Origin: CAVRAZ01 sp963719135 | GTDB lineage: Bacteria > Pseudomonadota > Gammaproteobacteria > DSM-19610 | DNA: 64,000 nucleotides | NCBI GenBank assembly: GCA_963719135.1 | Contig: CAVRAZ010000013.1 | Location: forward strand, 1-64,000 | Direction: 5' to 3' | Shown: piece after piece, positions 42,466 to 51,818 of the stretch | Position numbering within the stretch: the first letter of the stretch is position 1 | How the letters are laid out: each line of letters begins with the position of its first letter | Program-made: the position numbers and the translations under genes | Notes under the pieces: generated by a model | Databases searched by the model: none | Told to the model about the DNA's origin: nothing | The model's input: the letters and a program-made list of their open reading frames with translations, nothing else

Positions 42466-42481
42466 AGGCATAGTCTTTGCT
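42466..42481 (+). promoter_or_regulatory. Sigma-54 promoter of fleSR
   Basis: AGGCATAgtctTTGCT has GG-N10-GC spacing. Transcription should start near 42492, inside the hairpin at 42484-42519. A TTGACGTCA palindrome at 42409-42417 lies about 57 bases upstream. Confidence 0.83.
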
Positions 42482-42483
42482 TT

Positions 42484-42519
42484 CTGAAAACGCGGGGTGG
42501 GGAAGCACCGTGTTTTCAG
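42484..42519 (+). repeat. 12-bp inverted repeat between the fleS promoter and start codon
   Basis: CTGAAAACGCGG (42484-42495) pairs with CCGTGTTTTCAG (42508-42519), with one G-T pair and a 12-base loop. It covers the expected transcription start and the fleS leader. It could be an operator or, in part, an RNA structure. No T tract follows, so it is not an ordinary terminator. Confidence 0.6.
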
Positions 42520-42534
42520 AAGCTGAGACTATTC

Positions 42535-43755
42535 ATGACTGATCGGGCGCAAGCCAAGCGGCAACTGCGGGACGCATTTGAACTGTTCAACGAAATGTCG
42601 GAACAGTTGCAGGTGTCCTATCAGGCCCTGCAGGACCAGGTCGTCACGCTGACGCGCGAGCTTTACGCTGCGCGTTCCGAGCGCCTCAAGCAATTGACCG
42701 AAAAAGAACAGTTGGCGGAGCGTCTGGGCGCATTGCTGCAGGCGCTGCCCGGCGGCGTGGTGGTAGTGAATCAGCGCGGCTACGTCTGCGATTGCAACAG
42801 TGCAGCTGAGCAACTGCTGGGGCAGCCGCTCAAGGGCAGGCGCTGGGGTGACATTGCCGGTGTGGGCCACCTGCCCGTCGGCTGCGCATCCCAGGAAGTG
42901 ACGCTCGGCGACGGGCGCATCGTCACGATCTCCCGGCGGTTGCTCGAATCCGACGGCGGCTCGGTTGTGCTGTTGCTCGACGTGACCCAGACGCGCGTTC
43001 TTCAGACACAGGTCAATCGCCAGGAAAGACTGTCGGCCATGGGCGAGATGATGGCCCGTCTGGCTCATCAGGTGCGCACGCCGCTGGCCACTGCCCTGTT
43101 GTATGCCGGCCATTTGCACAAACCGCAACTTTCGCCGCAGCAGCGTGACGAATTCATACAGCGAATCCAGAATGGGCTGCATCAGCTCGATCAGATGCTG
43201 AACGACATGTTGGTGTTTTCCGGGGGTGCGCGCGGCGGACATTCGCTGGTGTCGATTGTCGATCTGCTGGCGCAGGTCAGGACATCGATGTTGCCGCGGC
43301 TGCACAACATCGACGCGGACTGGCAGGTCATTTCCGATCCGGACGCCTTGCAGATCTGTGTCAACCAGTCATCGATGGCAAGCGCGCTCGGCAATCTGGT
43401 GGAAAATGCGCTGCAGGCCTGCGGCAAAGGCGTGCGATTGACCTGGCGCGTCAAGCGCAGCGACAACATCGTCAGGCTGGCGTTGCAGGACAATGGATCG
43501 GGAATATCGCCGGACCTCGGCGAACGGATTTTCGAGCCTTTTTTTACCACGCGCGGCAATGGCACCGGTCTCGGGCTCGCGGTCGTCCGCGCCGTCGTGG
43601 AGGCGCACCAGGGTAGCGTCGTGCTCGATCAGAAGCCCGGACAGGGGGCCTGTTTCATCGTCAGCCTGCCGCTCGGTGCACCGGCGGTGCAGTTGCCCAG
43701 TACCCGGTCTGATCCGCTCAACACGCGCGCATCGCGCGTCAGGAGTACGGCATGA
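42535..43755 (+). CDS. fleS: Sensor histidine kinase FleS
   Basis: A 406-residue cytoplasmic kinase. An N-terminal coiled coil (about 15-68) is followed by a PAS domain (about 65-155, GGVVVVNQRGYVCDCNSAAEQLLG). The phosphoacceptor helix is MGEMMARLAHQVRTPLATALLY with His178. The ATPase domain has NLVENALQA (N box), DNGSGIS (G1), FFTTRGNGTGLGLAVVRAVVEAHQG (F/G2). No membrane segment is present. It phosphorylates FleR, whose ATG overlaps the fleS stop (ATGA). This is the second tier of the polar flagellar cascade. Confidence 0.92.
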   Translation: MTDRAQAKRQLRDAFELFNEMSEQLQVSYQALQDQVVTLTRELYAARSERLKQLTEKEQLAERLGALLQALPGGVVVVNQRGYVCDCNSAAEQLLGQPLKGRRWGDIAGVGHLPVGCASQEVTLGDGRIVTISRRLLESDGGSVVLLLDVTQTRVLQTQVNRQERLSAMGEMMARLAHQVRTPLATALLYAGHLHKPQLSPQQRDEFIQRIQNGLHQLDQMLNDMLVFSGGARGGHSLVSIVDLLAQVRTSMLPRLHNIDADWQVISDPDALQICVNQSSMASALGNLVENALQACGKGVRLTWRVKRSDNIVRLALQDNGSGISPDLGERIFEPFFTTRGNGTGLGLAVVRAVVEAHQGSVVLDQKPGQGACFIVSLPLGAPAVQLPSTRSDPLNTRASRVRSTA

Positions 43756-45092
43756 CGGCGGCGCCGGCCGTACTGCTCGTCGAGGACGACGCGGCCTTGG
43801 GCCAGGCGTTGACGGCGACGCTGGAGCTTGCGGGTTACCACGTAGAATCTGCATCCGACGGTGCGGATGCACTCGAGCAACTGGACAGGCGGACTTTCGG
43901 CATGGTGGTGACCGACGTGCAGATGGCACCGATGGACGGCCACCAGTTGCTGAAGAAGATCAAGGCCGACCAGCCCGATCTGCCGGTTGTGCTAATGACC
44001 GCCTATGGCGAAATCGGTACCGCGGTCGAGGCCATGCGTAACGGCGCCGCCGACTATCTTGTGAAGCCGTTCGAAGCCGATCTGCTGGTGGAACTGGTCG
44101 GCCGCTACATGCCGGCGCAGGACATCTTGCCGGCCATTGTCGCCGAAGATCCGAAGTCGCACCGGCTGGCGCAACTTGCGCGCCGCGTCGCGCCGAGTGG
44201 CGCCACCGTGATGATCAGCGGGGAGTCAGGCACGGGGAAGGAAGTCTATGCCCGGCTCATTCACAGCGAGTCCAAACGCGCCAAGGGACCTTTCGTCGCC
44301 ATCAATTGCGCCGCAATTCCCGAGAACATGCTTGAGGCGTCGCTGTTCGGTTATGAAAGAGGCGCTTTCACCGGCGCCTATCAGGGCCGGGCCGGCAAGT
44401 TCGAACAGGCGCAGGGCGGTACGCTCTTGCTCGACGAGATTTCAGAGATGGATTTAGCGCTGCAGGCCAAGCTGCTGCGCGTTCTGCAGGAACGTGAAGT
44501 GGAGCGGATCGGCGGCAAGGACGTGATCGCGCTCGACGTGCGGGTGCTGGCGACCACGAACCGCAATCTGCGCGAGGAAGTTGCGGCCGGCCGCTTCCGC
44601 GAAGACCTGTTCTACCGTTTGACCGTGTTTCCGCTGCATCTGGCCCCGTTGCGCGAGCGACGCGACGACATCCTGCCTCTGGCCAATCACTTCGTTGTGC
44701 GCTATTGCGACGGCGTACGGTCGATCCCGCGCCTGACCGACGCGGCGCGCGAACGGCTGCTGGCGCACAACTGGCCGGGCAACGTCCGGGAACTGGACAA
44801 TGTCATTCAGCGTGCACTGATCCTGCTCGGCTGTGACACGATCGAGGCCGACGACCTGGTTTTCGAGGTTGTCACCGCCGAAGCCGGTCCCGCGGCCCCG
44901 CCACGGGAACGACCGCTTCCGGGCGGCCTCGGCGACGATCTGCGCCACCGCGAATACGAGCTGATTCTGAAGGCACTTCAAACCGGCAAGGGCAGCCGCA
45001 AGGCGGTTGCAGAACGGTTGGGCATCAGCCCGAGGACGCTGCGTTACAAACTGGCGAAAATGCGCGAACTCGGTTTCCCCGTTCCCGCATAA
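43752..45092 (+). CDS. fleR: Sigma-54-dependent response regulator FleR
   Basis: A 446-residue activator of class III flagellar promoters. The receiver domain has Asp55 in MVVTDVQMAPMDG and Lys105 in VKPFEAD. The AAA+ domain has GESGTGKE (157-164), GAFTGA (204-209) and LLLDEISEMD. The C-terminal Fis-type helix-turn-helix is GSRKAVAERLGISPRTLRYKLAKMRELG. Together with FleS it is expected to act at the other sigma-54 promoters of this cluster. fliE follows after 12 bases without a visible promoter of its own. Confidence 0.93.
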   Translation: MTAAPAVLLVEDDAALGQALTATLELAGYHVESASDGADALEQLDRRTFGMVVTDVQMAPMDGHQLLKKIKADQPDLPVVLMTAYGEIGTAVEAMRNGAADYLVKPFEADLLVELVGRYMPAQDILPAIVAEDPKSHRLAQLARRVAPSGATVMISGESGTGKEVYARLIHSESKRAKGPFVAINCAAIPENMLEASLFGYERGAFTGAYQGRAGKFEQAQGGTLLLDEISEMDLALQAKLLRVLQEREVERIGGKDVIALDVRVLATTNRNLREEVAAGRFREDLFYRLTVFPLHLAPLRERRDDILPLANHFVVRYCDGVRSIPRLTDAARERLLAHNWPGNVRELDNVIQRALILLGCDTIEADDLVFEVVTAEAGPAAPPRERPLPGGLGDDLRHREYELILKALQTGKGSRKAVAERLGISPRTLRYKLAKMRELGFPVPA

Positions 45093-45104
45093 GAGGTATC
45101 AGGC

Positions 45105-45434
45105 ATGGCAACGAATGTGGATATGAATCAGGTGCTGGCGCAGATGCGGCAGATCGCCGCCGCCGCGCAGGGCGCGCCGGTGCCGGCGGCGGGCGGCGAG
45201 CCGGCGGGCGGTGCCGATTTCGCGGCACTGCTGAAATCGTCCATCGACAAGGTGAACGAGACGCAGCAGCAGGCCGGGCAACTGGCCGAGGCGTTCAGCG
45301 CGGGTAACCCCGGCATCGACCTCAGCGAGGTCATGGTGGCTTTGCAGAAAGCCAGCGTTTCTTTCCAGGCCATGACCCAGGTGCGCAACCGTCTGGTCGA
45401 TGCGTACCGCGACATCATGAACATGCCGGTGTAA
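45105..45434 (+). CDS. fliE: Hook-basal body protein FliE
   Basis: A 109-residue junction protein between the MS ring and the rod. The family pattern is at the C-terminus: FAALLKSSIDKVNETQQQAGQLAEAFSAGNPGIDLSEVMVALQKASVSFQAMTQVRNRLVDAYRDIMNMPV. An Ala/Gly/Pro-rich stretch at about 25-42 is extra. First gene of fliEFGHIJ. Confidence 0.94.
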   Translation: MATNVDMNQVLAQMRQIAAAAQGAPVPAAGGEPAGGADFAALLKSSIDKVNETQQQAGQLAEAFSAGNPGIDLSEVMVALQKASVSFQAMTQVRNRLVDAYRDIMNMPV

Positions 45435-45456
45435 TCGCTGAACCGGGGGACAGGGG

Positions 45457-47079
45457 ATGGCACTCGTAAAAGCGGAATCGGTGGAAGGCTTCCAGCGCCT
45501 GCCGGCGTTGCGCCAGATCGGTCTGATGATCGGTCTCGCGGCCAGCGTGGCCCTCGGCGTGGCGATCGTGCTCTGGTCACAGACCCCAAACTACACACTG
45601 CTGTACGGGGACCTGTCCAGCCGCGACGCGGGTGAAGTCATCGACGCCCTGCAGAAATCCGGCATCGAGTTCAAGATCGATGAATCCAGCGGCGCGGTGA
45701 TGGTGCCGTCGGGCAGTCTCCATACGGCGCGAATGGAGTTGGCCAAGGACGGTCTGCCGCATGATAATTCCGCCGGTTTCGAGATGTTGCAGAAGGACCA
45801 GGGTTTCGGCACCAGCCAGTTCATCGAGACGGCGCGCTACCAGCGCGCGCTGGAAAGCGAACTGGGACGAACCATCGCCACACTGAGCAATATCGAAAGC
45901 GCGCGTGTACATCTGGCTATTCCCAAGCGTTCCGTATTTTTGCGCGACCACAGCAAACCGACCGCGTCGGTGCTGGTCAATCTGTATTCGGGACGCTCGC
46001 TCGAAGAAGGTCAGGTTGCGGCGATCGTGCATCTGGTCTCCTCGAGTGTGCCGCATCTGGAACCGGGCGACGTGACCGTCGTGGACCAGCAGGGCAATCT
46101 GTTGAGCAGCGGCGGCGATACGCAGACCGCCGGCCTGAGTTCCACTCAGTTGTCCTATGCGCAAAAGCTGGAGCAGGGTTACAGCGAGCGTATACGCCAA
46201 CTGCTGGAACCCATCGTCGGCATCGGCCGGGTGCGCGCCAGCGTCGCCGCCGATCTGGATTTCACCGTCACCGAGCGCACCGAAGAGAACTACAATCCGG
46301 ATCTGCCGGCACTTCGCAGCGAACAGACCCGGGAGGACCTGTCGACATCCGGAGCCGGCGCGGCGGGCGTCCCGGGTGCGCTCACCAACCAGCCGCCGGA
46401 GGCCGGGCAACTGGCGAACGCACCGGGCGGCGACGCCGCGGCCGGTACCGGCGAACCGCGCAGCAGCAGCAAGAACAGCGTACGCAATTACGAACTGGAC
46501 AAGACCATCAGCCACACGCGGCTGGCGACCGGCACCGTGCGGCGGCTGTCGATCGCGGTTGTGCTCGACGACAAACAGAGCGTGGAGAAAGGTGGGAAGG
46601 TGACGACGGCACCGTGGCCGGACGACCAACTCCAGCGGTTCACGGGGCTGATCAAGGAGGCCGTCGGGTTCAACGAGCGGCGCGGTGACACCGTCAATAT
46701 CATCAATTCTTCGTTCGCGCCGCCGCCGGCGCTCGAACCGGTGCCGGCACCCTCGTTGTTGGAACAGCCCTGGCTGTGGACCCTGCTCAAGCAGGTCGGC
46801 GGCGTGGCCGGCGTATTGATCCTTGTCTTCGGTCTGTTGCGGCCGGTGTTGCGCAGCCTCGCGGAGCGCGGCACCGAGGCCCTGCAGCAGGCGGCGCTGC
46901 TGCAGGGCGAGGCCGGGCAAGGGCAACTGGGAATGGCTGGCGGTGCACCGGGACACGCGCAGTTGCAGGCACCGCAGGTCGACTATGAGCACAACCTCAG
47001 AAACGCCCGCGCGGTAGTGAAGGAGGACCCCAAACGCGTCGCGCAGGTAGTTAAGAACTGGGTGGCTGAAGATGGCTGA
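45457..47079 (+). CDS. fliF: Flagellar MS-ring protein FliF
   Basis: A 540-residue inner-membrane ring protein on which the basal body is built. The first membrane segment is GLMIGLAASVALGVAIVLWS (about 25-44). Periplasmic ring-building motifs include YTLLYGDLSSRDAGEVIDALQKSGIEFKID and ARVHLAIPKRSVFLRDH. The second membrane segment is LLKQVGGVAGVLILVFGLLRPVL (about 443-465). The cytoplasmic C-terminal tail that binds FliG (about 505-540, VKEDPKRVAQVVKNWV) overlaps the fliG start by 8 bases. Confidence 0.94.
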   Translation: MALVKAESVEGFQRLPALRQIGLMIGLAASVALGVAIVLWSQTPNYTLLYGDLSSRDAGEVIDALQKSGIEFKIDESSGAVMVPSGSLHTARMELAKDGLPHDNSAGFEMLQKDQGFGTSQFIETARYQRALESELGRTIATLSNIESARVHLAIPKRSVFLRDHSKPTASVLVNLYSGRSLEEGQVAAIVHLVSSSVPHLEPGDVTVVDQQGNLLSSGGDTQTAGLSSTQLSYAQKLEQGYSERIRQLLEPIVGIGRVRASVAADLDFTVTERTEENYNPDLPALRSEQTREDLSTSGAGAAGVPGALTNQPPEAGQLANAPGGDAAAGTGEPRSSSKNSVRNYELDKTISHTRLATGTVRRLSIAVVLDDKQSVEKGGKVTTAPWPDDQLQRFTGLIKEAVGFNERRGDTVNIINSSFAPPPALEPVPAPSLLEQPWLWTLLKQVGGVAGVLILVFGLLRPVLRSLAERGTEALQQAALLQGEAGQGQLGMAGGAPGHAQLQAPQVDYEHNLRNARAVVKEDPKRVAQVVKNWVAEDG

Positions 47080-48085
47080 TGCAAGTTCTTCCAAACTGTC
47101 CGGAACCGACCGCGCGGCGCTTCTGCTGCTGGCGCTGGGCGAGGACAATGCCGCCGAGATCCTCAAGCACATGGGACCGAAGGAAGTGCAGAAAGTGGGC
47201 TCGGCCATGGCGGCGCTGAACAACGTCCAGACCGGTCAGCTCTCGTCGGTCCTGCGCGATTTCACCGTGACGGTGCAGAACCAGACCGCCATCGGCATCG
47301 GTACCGAGGACTACATCCGCAATGTCATGGTCGGTGCGCTGGGCGAGGACAAGGCCAAGGGTGTCATGGACCGCATTCTCATGACCAGCAACAGCAAGGG
47401 ACTGGAGGCGCTCAAGTGGATGGACGCGCGCAGTGTCGCCGACCTGATCAAGGTCGAGCATCCGCAGATCCAGGCTATCGTGCTGGCCTATCTCGAGCAG
47501 GACCAGGCGGCCGAAATCATCGGTTACCTGCCCGAGAGCGTGCGCGCGGACGTGGTGCTGCGCATTGCGACGCTGGACGGCGTTCAGCCGTCCGCGCTCA
47601 AGGAACTCGACGAAGTTTTCGAGCGCCAGTTCTCTGGAAGCCAGCGCTCGCAGGGATCCTCGGTCGGCGGTGTGAAAGCGGCCGCCGATATCCTCAACCT
47701 GGTGGAGAGCAAGATCGAAAGCGAAGTGATGGAATCGATCAAGCAGTTCGACGAGGGGCTGGGCCAGCGAATCGAGGACTTGATGTTCGTGTTCGACAAT
47801 CTGATCGAACTGGACGGCCGCGGAATTCAGTCGCTGTTGCGTGAAGTCAGTTCGGAGACGCTGATTCTGGCGCTCAAGGGTGCGGACGAAGCGATGCGCG
47901 AGAAGATCTTCAGCAACATGTCCAAGCGCGCCGCCGAGATGATGCGCGACGACCTCGAAAACAAGGGGCCGGTGCGGCTCAGCGAGGTCGAAGGCGCGCA
48001 GAAGGAAATACTCGCCATCGCCAAGCGCATGGCGGACGCCGGCGACATAGCGCTGGGCGGACGCGGAGGCGAGCAGTATGTCTAA
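47072..48085 (+). CDS. fliG: Flagellar motor switch protein FliG
   Basis: A 337-residue rotor protein that contacts the stator. Its N-terminal domain binds FliF (LSGTDRAALLLLALGEDNAAEILKHMGPKEVQKVGSAM). The middle domain has the EHPQIQAIVLAYLEQDQAAEII segment for FliM contact. The C-terminal torque domain has FDNLIELDGRGIQSLLREVSSETLILALKGADEAMREKIFSNMSKRAAEMMRDDLE, with the alternating charges that interact with MotA. Typical length. Overlaps its neighbours on both sides. Confidence 0.95.
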   Translation: MADASSSKLSGTDRAALLLLALGEDNAAEILKHMGPKEVQKVGSAMAALNNVQTGQLSSVLRDFTVTVQNQTAIGIGTEDYIRNVMVGALGEDKAKGVMDRILMTSNSKGLEALKWMDARSVADLIKVEHPQIQAIVLAYLEQDQAAEIIGYLPESVRADVVLRIATLDGVQPSALKELDEVFERQFSGSQRSQGSSVGGVKAAADILNLVESKIESEVMESIKQFDEGLGQRIEDLMFVFDNLIELDGRGIQSLLREVSSETLILALKGADEAMREKIFSNMSKRAAEMMRDDLENKGPVRLSEVEGAQKEILAIAKRMADAGDIALGGRGGEQYV

Positions 48086-48695
48086 GGTCATCCCCGGCGA
48101 CGATCTGCACGCCTGCCAGCCGTGGCTGGTCCCCGACATGGGCAAAGGCAAAGCCCGTCACGGCGGCCCGCTGACCGCCGGGCAGATGGAGGCGCTGCAG
48201 GAACAGGCGCGGGGGGAGGGTTTTCAGCGGGGACTGGAGGAGGGAAGGGCCGCCGGCGCCAGACAGGTGCAGGCGCGGCTCGGACAACTCGAAGCCCTGA
48301 TCGCGGGTCTGGCGAAGCCATCCGAAGCGCTCGATGGCGAAATCGCGGCGCAGATTGCGGAGCTTGCCATGCTGGTCGCCAGGCAACTGGTGCGGCGCGA
48401 ACTCAAGCTGGATCCGGCGCAGGTCATCGGCGTGGTCCGGGAGGCGCTCGCCCTGCTGCCCGTCACCGGTAGGCAGATACGCCTGCTGCTGCATCCGGAC
48501 GACGCCTTGCTCGTCCGTGAAGCGCTGTCGATGCACGACGATATTCAATCCATCACCATCGTCGACGATCCGGTGCAGCAACGCGGCGGTTGCCGCGTGG
48601 TGACCGACACGTCGCGGATCGATGCGACGATCGAAGCGCGCATCAACGCGCTGATCGCGCATGTGCTCGGCGGAGAGCGCAGCGGCGATGAGTGA
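48078..48695 (+). CDS. fliH: Export ATPase regulator FliH
   Basis: A 205-residue protein that binds and regulates the FliI ATPase and links it to the C ring. The N-terminal WLVPDMG and the glycine-rich repeat region GEGFQRGLEEGRAAGARQVQ are characteristic, and the C-terminal part is a V-type ATPase E-subunit-like domain (AQIAELAMLVARQLVRRELKLDP, GGCRVVTDTSRIDATIEARI). Its last 8 bases overlap fliI. Confidence 0.9.
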   Translation: MSKVIPGDDLHACQPWLVPDMGKGKARHGGPLTAGQMEALQEQARGEGFQRGLEEGRAAGARQVQARLGQLEALIAGLAKPSEALDGEIAAQIAELAMLVARQLVRRELKLDPAQVIGVVREALALLPVTGRQIRLLLHPDDALLVREALSMHDDIQSITIVDDPVQQRGGCRVVTDTSRIDATIEARINALIAHVLGGERSGDE

Positions 48696-50058
48696 TACCG
48701 CCGCCAATGATTTTTCGGTGCGCACCGCCGCGATCAAGCGCCGGCTCGCGCCTTACCTCCAACGCGCGACACAACCGCTGCCGCTGGAAGTGGAGGGCCG
48801 TCTGACCCGCATGGTCGGACTGACGCTCGAAGCGGTCGGCTGCCAGGCGGCCGTGGGCGACCGCTGCGAGATCCAGTCCGGCAATGCCGAACCGATCGAG
48901 GCCGAGGTCGTCGGTTTCCACGGCGACAAACTGTATCTCATGCCGATCGGCGATCTGCACGGACTCGGGCCGGACGCCAGAGTACGCCCGAGCCACGGTC
49001 GAACCCGCGTGCGCGTCGGCGACGGGTTGCTGGGACGGGTCCTCGACGGCGCCGGTCATCCGCTGGACGGCAAGGGGCCGCTCGGCGCCGAGCATCCGGT
49101 CTCGCTGGCCGGCAAGCCGATCAACCCGCTGTCGCGCGCGTCGATCCGCGAACCGCTTGACGTCGGTGTTGCCGCCATCAACGCCTTGTTGAGCATCGGC
49201 CGCGGCCAGCGCATGGGTCTGTTCGCGGGCAGCGGCGTCGGCAAGAGTGTGCTGCTCGGCATGATGACGCGGTACACCAATGCCGACGTGATCGTGGTCG
49301 GGCTGATCGGCGAGCGTGGCCGCGAAGTCAAGGAATTCGTCGATAACATTTTGGGCGAGACCGGCATGAAACGCGCCGTGGTGGTCGCCACGCCGGCCGA
49401 TCACTCGCCGCTGATGCGTCTGCACGGCGCCATGCTGGCGACCAGCATCGCCGAGTACTTCCGCGATCAGGGCAGGAACGTGCTGCTGCTGATGGATTCG
49501 CTGACGCGCTTCGCCCAGGCGCAGCGCGAAATCGGCCTGGCCATCGGCGAACCGCCCGCCACCAAGGGCTACCCGCCGTCGGTGTTCGCCCGGCTTCCCA
49601 AACTGGTCGAACGCGCCGGCAACGGCGGTCCGCGCGGCGGATCGATTACCGCATTTTATACCGTGCTGGTTGAAGGCGACGATCACAACGATCCCATCGC
49701 CGATGCGGCCCGCGCCATTCTCGACGGTCACTTGGTGCTGTCGCGCGAACTCGCCGAAGCCGGTCATTTCCCCGCCATCGACATCGAAGCGTCGATCAGT
49801 CGGGTGATGAGCAGCATCGTCGTACCGGAACACGACCAGACGGCGCGGCGTTTCCGCCAGATCTATTCCACGTACCGGCAGAACCGCGACCTGCTCAGCG
49901 TGGGCGCGTACAAGGCCGGCAGCGACGCGCGCATCGACGAAGCCGTCGCACTGCACGCGCGCTTCAGCACCTTTCTTCAGCAGCATGCCAGCGAGCGCGT
50001 GCCCTGGAACGAAAGCCTCGCCGGACTGGCCGCCGCACTGCTGGGAGAAGACGCATGA
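48688..50058 (+). CDS. fliI: Flagellar export ATPase FliI
   Basis: A 456-residue ATPase that energises the flagellar type III export gate. Walker A is AGSGVGKS (180-187), Walker B is LLLMDSLTRFAQAQREIGLAIGEPPATKGYPPSVFARLP (about 267 on), and the conserved GLIGERGREVKEF lies between them. The ATG at 48688 (MSDTAANDF) is chosen, because an upstream in-frame ATG lies deeper inside fliH. The stop overlaps the fliJ start (ATGA). Confidence 0.95.
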   Translation: MSDTAANDFSVRTAAIKRRLAPYLQRATQPLPLEVEGRLTRMVGLTLEAVGCQAAVGDRCEIQSGNAEPIEAEVVGFHGDKLYLMPIGDLHGLGPDARVRPSHGRTRVRVGDGLLGRVLDGAGHPLDGKGPLGAEHPVSLAGKPINPLSRASIREPLDVGVAAINALLSIGRGQRMGLFAGSGVGKSVLLGMMTRYTNADVIVVGLIGERGREVKEFVDNILGETGMKRAVVVATPADHSPLMRLHGAMLATSIAEYFRDQGRNVLLLMDSLTRFAQAQREIGLAIGEPPATKGYPPSVFARLPKLVERAGNGGPRGGSITAFYTVLVEGDDHNDPIADAARAILDGHLVLSRELAEAGHFPAIDIEASISRVMSSIVVPEHDQTARRFRQIYSTYRQNRDLLSVGAYKAGSDARIDEAVALHARFSTFLQQHASERVPWNESLAGLAAALLGEDA

Positions 50059-50495
50059 CCCGTTCCAAGCGCCTGCAACCGGTGCGCCGCATCGCAAAGA
50101 ACAACGAACACGTAGCCGGCCGGCGGGCCGCCGAAAGCAGCCGGGCGCTCGCCGCGCAGGAGACGCGCCTGCAGGAGCTGTGCGCGTATCGCGAACACTA
50201 TGCCCGCCAGCTCGAAACGGCCGGCCGGCTCGCGGCGTTCCGCATGCACGACTACCGTGCGTTTCTGACCCGGCTCAATGACGCCATACGCCAGCAGGAG
50301 CTGTTGATCGAGAAATTGCGCGCCAGGCACCGGCAGAGCGAGGATGACTGGCTGGCGACCCGCACGCACAGCCAAGCCGTCGACAAGTTGCTGGAACGGT
50401 TTCGCGCCAGCGAGCATCTTCAGGAAGACCGGGGGGAGCAGCGCGCGATGGACGAATATGCCGGGCGTGCCAGGAAAACGCCCGACAAGACCTGA
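50055..50495 (+). CDS. fliJ: Flagellar export protein FliJ
   Basis: A 146-residue coiled-coil protein that acts as the central stalk of the export ATPase. Arg/Lys/Glu-rich helices occupy most of it (RIAKNNEHVAGRRAAESSRALAAQETRLQELCAYREHYARQLE and DDWLATRTHSQAVDKLLERFRASEHLQEDR). The sequence is poorly conserved in general. Position after fliI and length fit well. Confidence 0.88.
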   Translation: MTRSKRLQPVRRIAKNNEHVAGRRAAESSRALAAQETRLQELCAYREHYARQLETAGRLAAFRMHDYRAFLTRLNDAIRQQELLIEKLRARHRQSEDDWLATRTHSQAVDKLLERFRASEHLQEDRGEQRAMDEYAGRARKTPDKT

Positions 50496-50503
50496 GCCGG
50501 CAC

Positions 50504-50519
50504 TGGCACGTCTGTTGCT
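50504..50519 (+). promoter_or_regulatory. Sigma-54 promoter of fliK
   Basis: TGGCACGtctgTTGCT matches the -24/-12 consensus at every conserved position. It lies in the 63-base gap between fliJ and fliK, 40 bases before the ATG. Confidence 0.9.
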
Positions 50520-50558
50520 TAGTTACGCTTCAGTCAACTATGCGAATGGAACAGCGCC

Positions 50559-51818
50559 ATGACCACGACAGCCAATCTCACCGTTAGCCCGGCGTTTACC
50601 CGCGTGCAGGCCGCCGGTTCCGCGAAAATTTCGGCCGCTGCTCCGGGTTCCGCGCCGGATGCGACCGGTTTCTCCAGCGCACTCGAAGGAGCGATGCCGC
50701 AATCGGCGCATCAGGACCATGGCAATTCCACCGTGCAGGACACTGCCGGTGACGGCAAGGATTTGCCGCAGGACACGCCGCAGGCAGATAACAGGGTTGG
50801 CGACCCGGCGAGTGATACCGGTGATGCTGCCGCCTCCAGCGCCGGGGACCAGACCGGTGTCGATGGAAAGACCGCCGCCGATGCCGCCGTGGATTCCAGG
50901 CAGTCACCTGCTAAAGGTGCCCCGCCGGGTACGCTCATTCCGCGCCAGACGGCCGCCGACGAAACACAGCCGACGGCCGCACCCGACGCGGCGGCCGGGC
51001 CGGCGGTCACCACCGGCATGACGCAACCCCTGCCGGACGCGGCGGCCGGTCCGCCGCCGGCGAACGCCGTGTCGCAACCGGTCGGCGCCCAAGTGCAGCC
51101 CCTTCCGGCCGCCGCGGCGCCGCCTGTCGCAAGTGAGGACGCGGCGAAACTGCCACGCATCGTCGACAGCATGGACCTGTTGACGCCGGCAATGTCCAAA
51201 GCGGAAGGCGATAACCCGGATGTGACCCTGTTGATGTTGTTGTGGCGTCGCGTTGCGCCTGACCAGACGGGCCCGCGCGGGCACGGCGCGCCGGCGGACG
51301 CGACGCTGTCGCCCGTATCGTCGGTGTCTGGTTCAGGTGCGGCTGCACCGTCGACTGCAACGGCGACCGGCTTGCCGACGCTCGCGGTCGACACGCCCCT
51401 GTCGCAGGCCGATTGGGCACAGGGCCTGGGCGAGCGCATCCAGTGGCTGGTCGGGCAACGCCTGCAGGGCGCCGAGATTCGTCTCAACCCCGCGCATCTG
51501 GGACCCATGGAAGTCAAGGTGCAGATGCACAACGACCAAGCCTCGATTCAGTTCCTCTCGTCACACCAGGCTGTTCGCGATGCGCTGGAGGCGGCGCTGC
51601 CGCGCCTGCGCGACATGCTCGGCAGCCAGGGCGTCGACCTGTTGAGCGTGGACATCTCCGACCGATCCATGGCCGGCGATCAGCAGGGCTACGACGGCAG
51701 CGCCACCGCTTCGCAGGCGGTTTACGGGCAGACTGGCGGCGAAGAGGGCGGCGATGCCGAGCAGCGCCAGTGGACGACGCCGTTGATTCCATCGTCCGGG
51801 GTCGATCTGTTCGTTTAG
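50559..51818 (+). CDS. fliK: Hook-length control protein FliK
   Basis: A 419-residue secreted ruler that ends hook growth by acting on FlhB. The N-terminal two thirds are Ala/Pro/Asp/Thr-rich and disordered, as expected. The C-terminal domain (about 285-375) is conserved: WAQGLGERIQWLVGQRLQGAEIRLNPAHLGPMEVKVQMHNDQASIQFLSSHQAVRDALEAALPRLRDML. Expression from its own sigma-54 promoter separates it from fliEFGHIJ. Confidence 0.92.
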   Translation: MTTTANLTVSPAFTRVQAAGSAKISAAAPGSAPDATGFSSALEGAMPQSAHQDHGNSTVQDTAGDGKDLPQDTPQADNRVGDPASDTGDAAASSAGDQTGVDGKTAADAAVDSRQSPAKGAPPGTLIPRQTAADETQPTAAPDAAAGPAVTTGMTQPLPDAAAGPPPANAVSQPVGAQVQPLPAAAAPPVASEDAAKLPRIVDSMDLLTPAMSKAEGDNPDVTLLMLLWRRVAPDQTGPRGHGAPADATLSPVSSVSGSGAAAPSTATATGLPTLAVDTPLSQADWAQGLGERIQWLVGQRLQGAEIRLNPAHLGPMEVKVQMHNDQASIQFLSSHQAVRDALEAALPRLRDMLGSQGVDLLSVDISDRSMAGDQQGYDGSATASQAVYGQTGGEEGGDAEQRQWTTPLIPSSGVDLFV

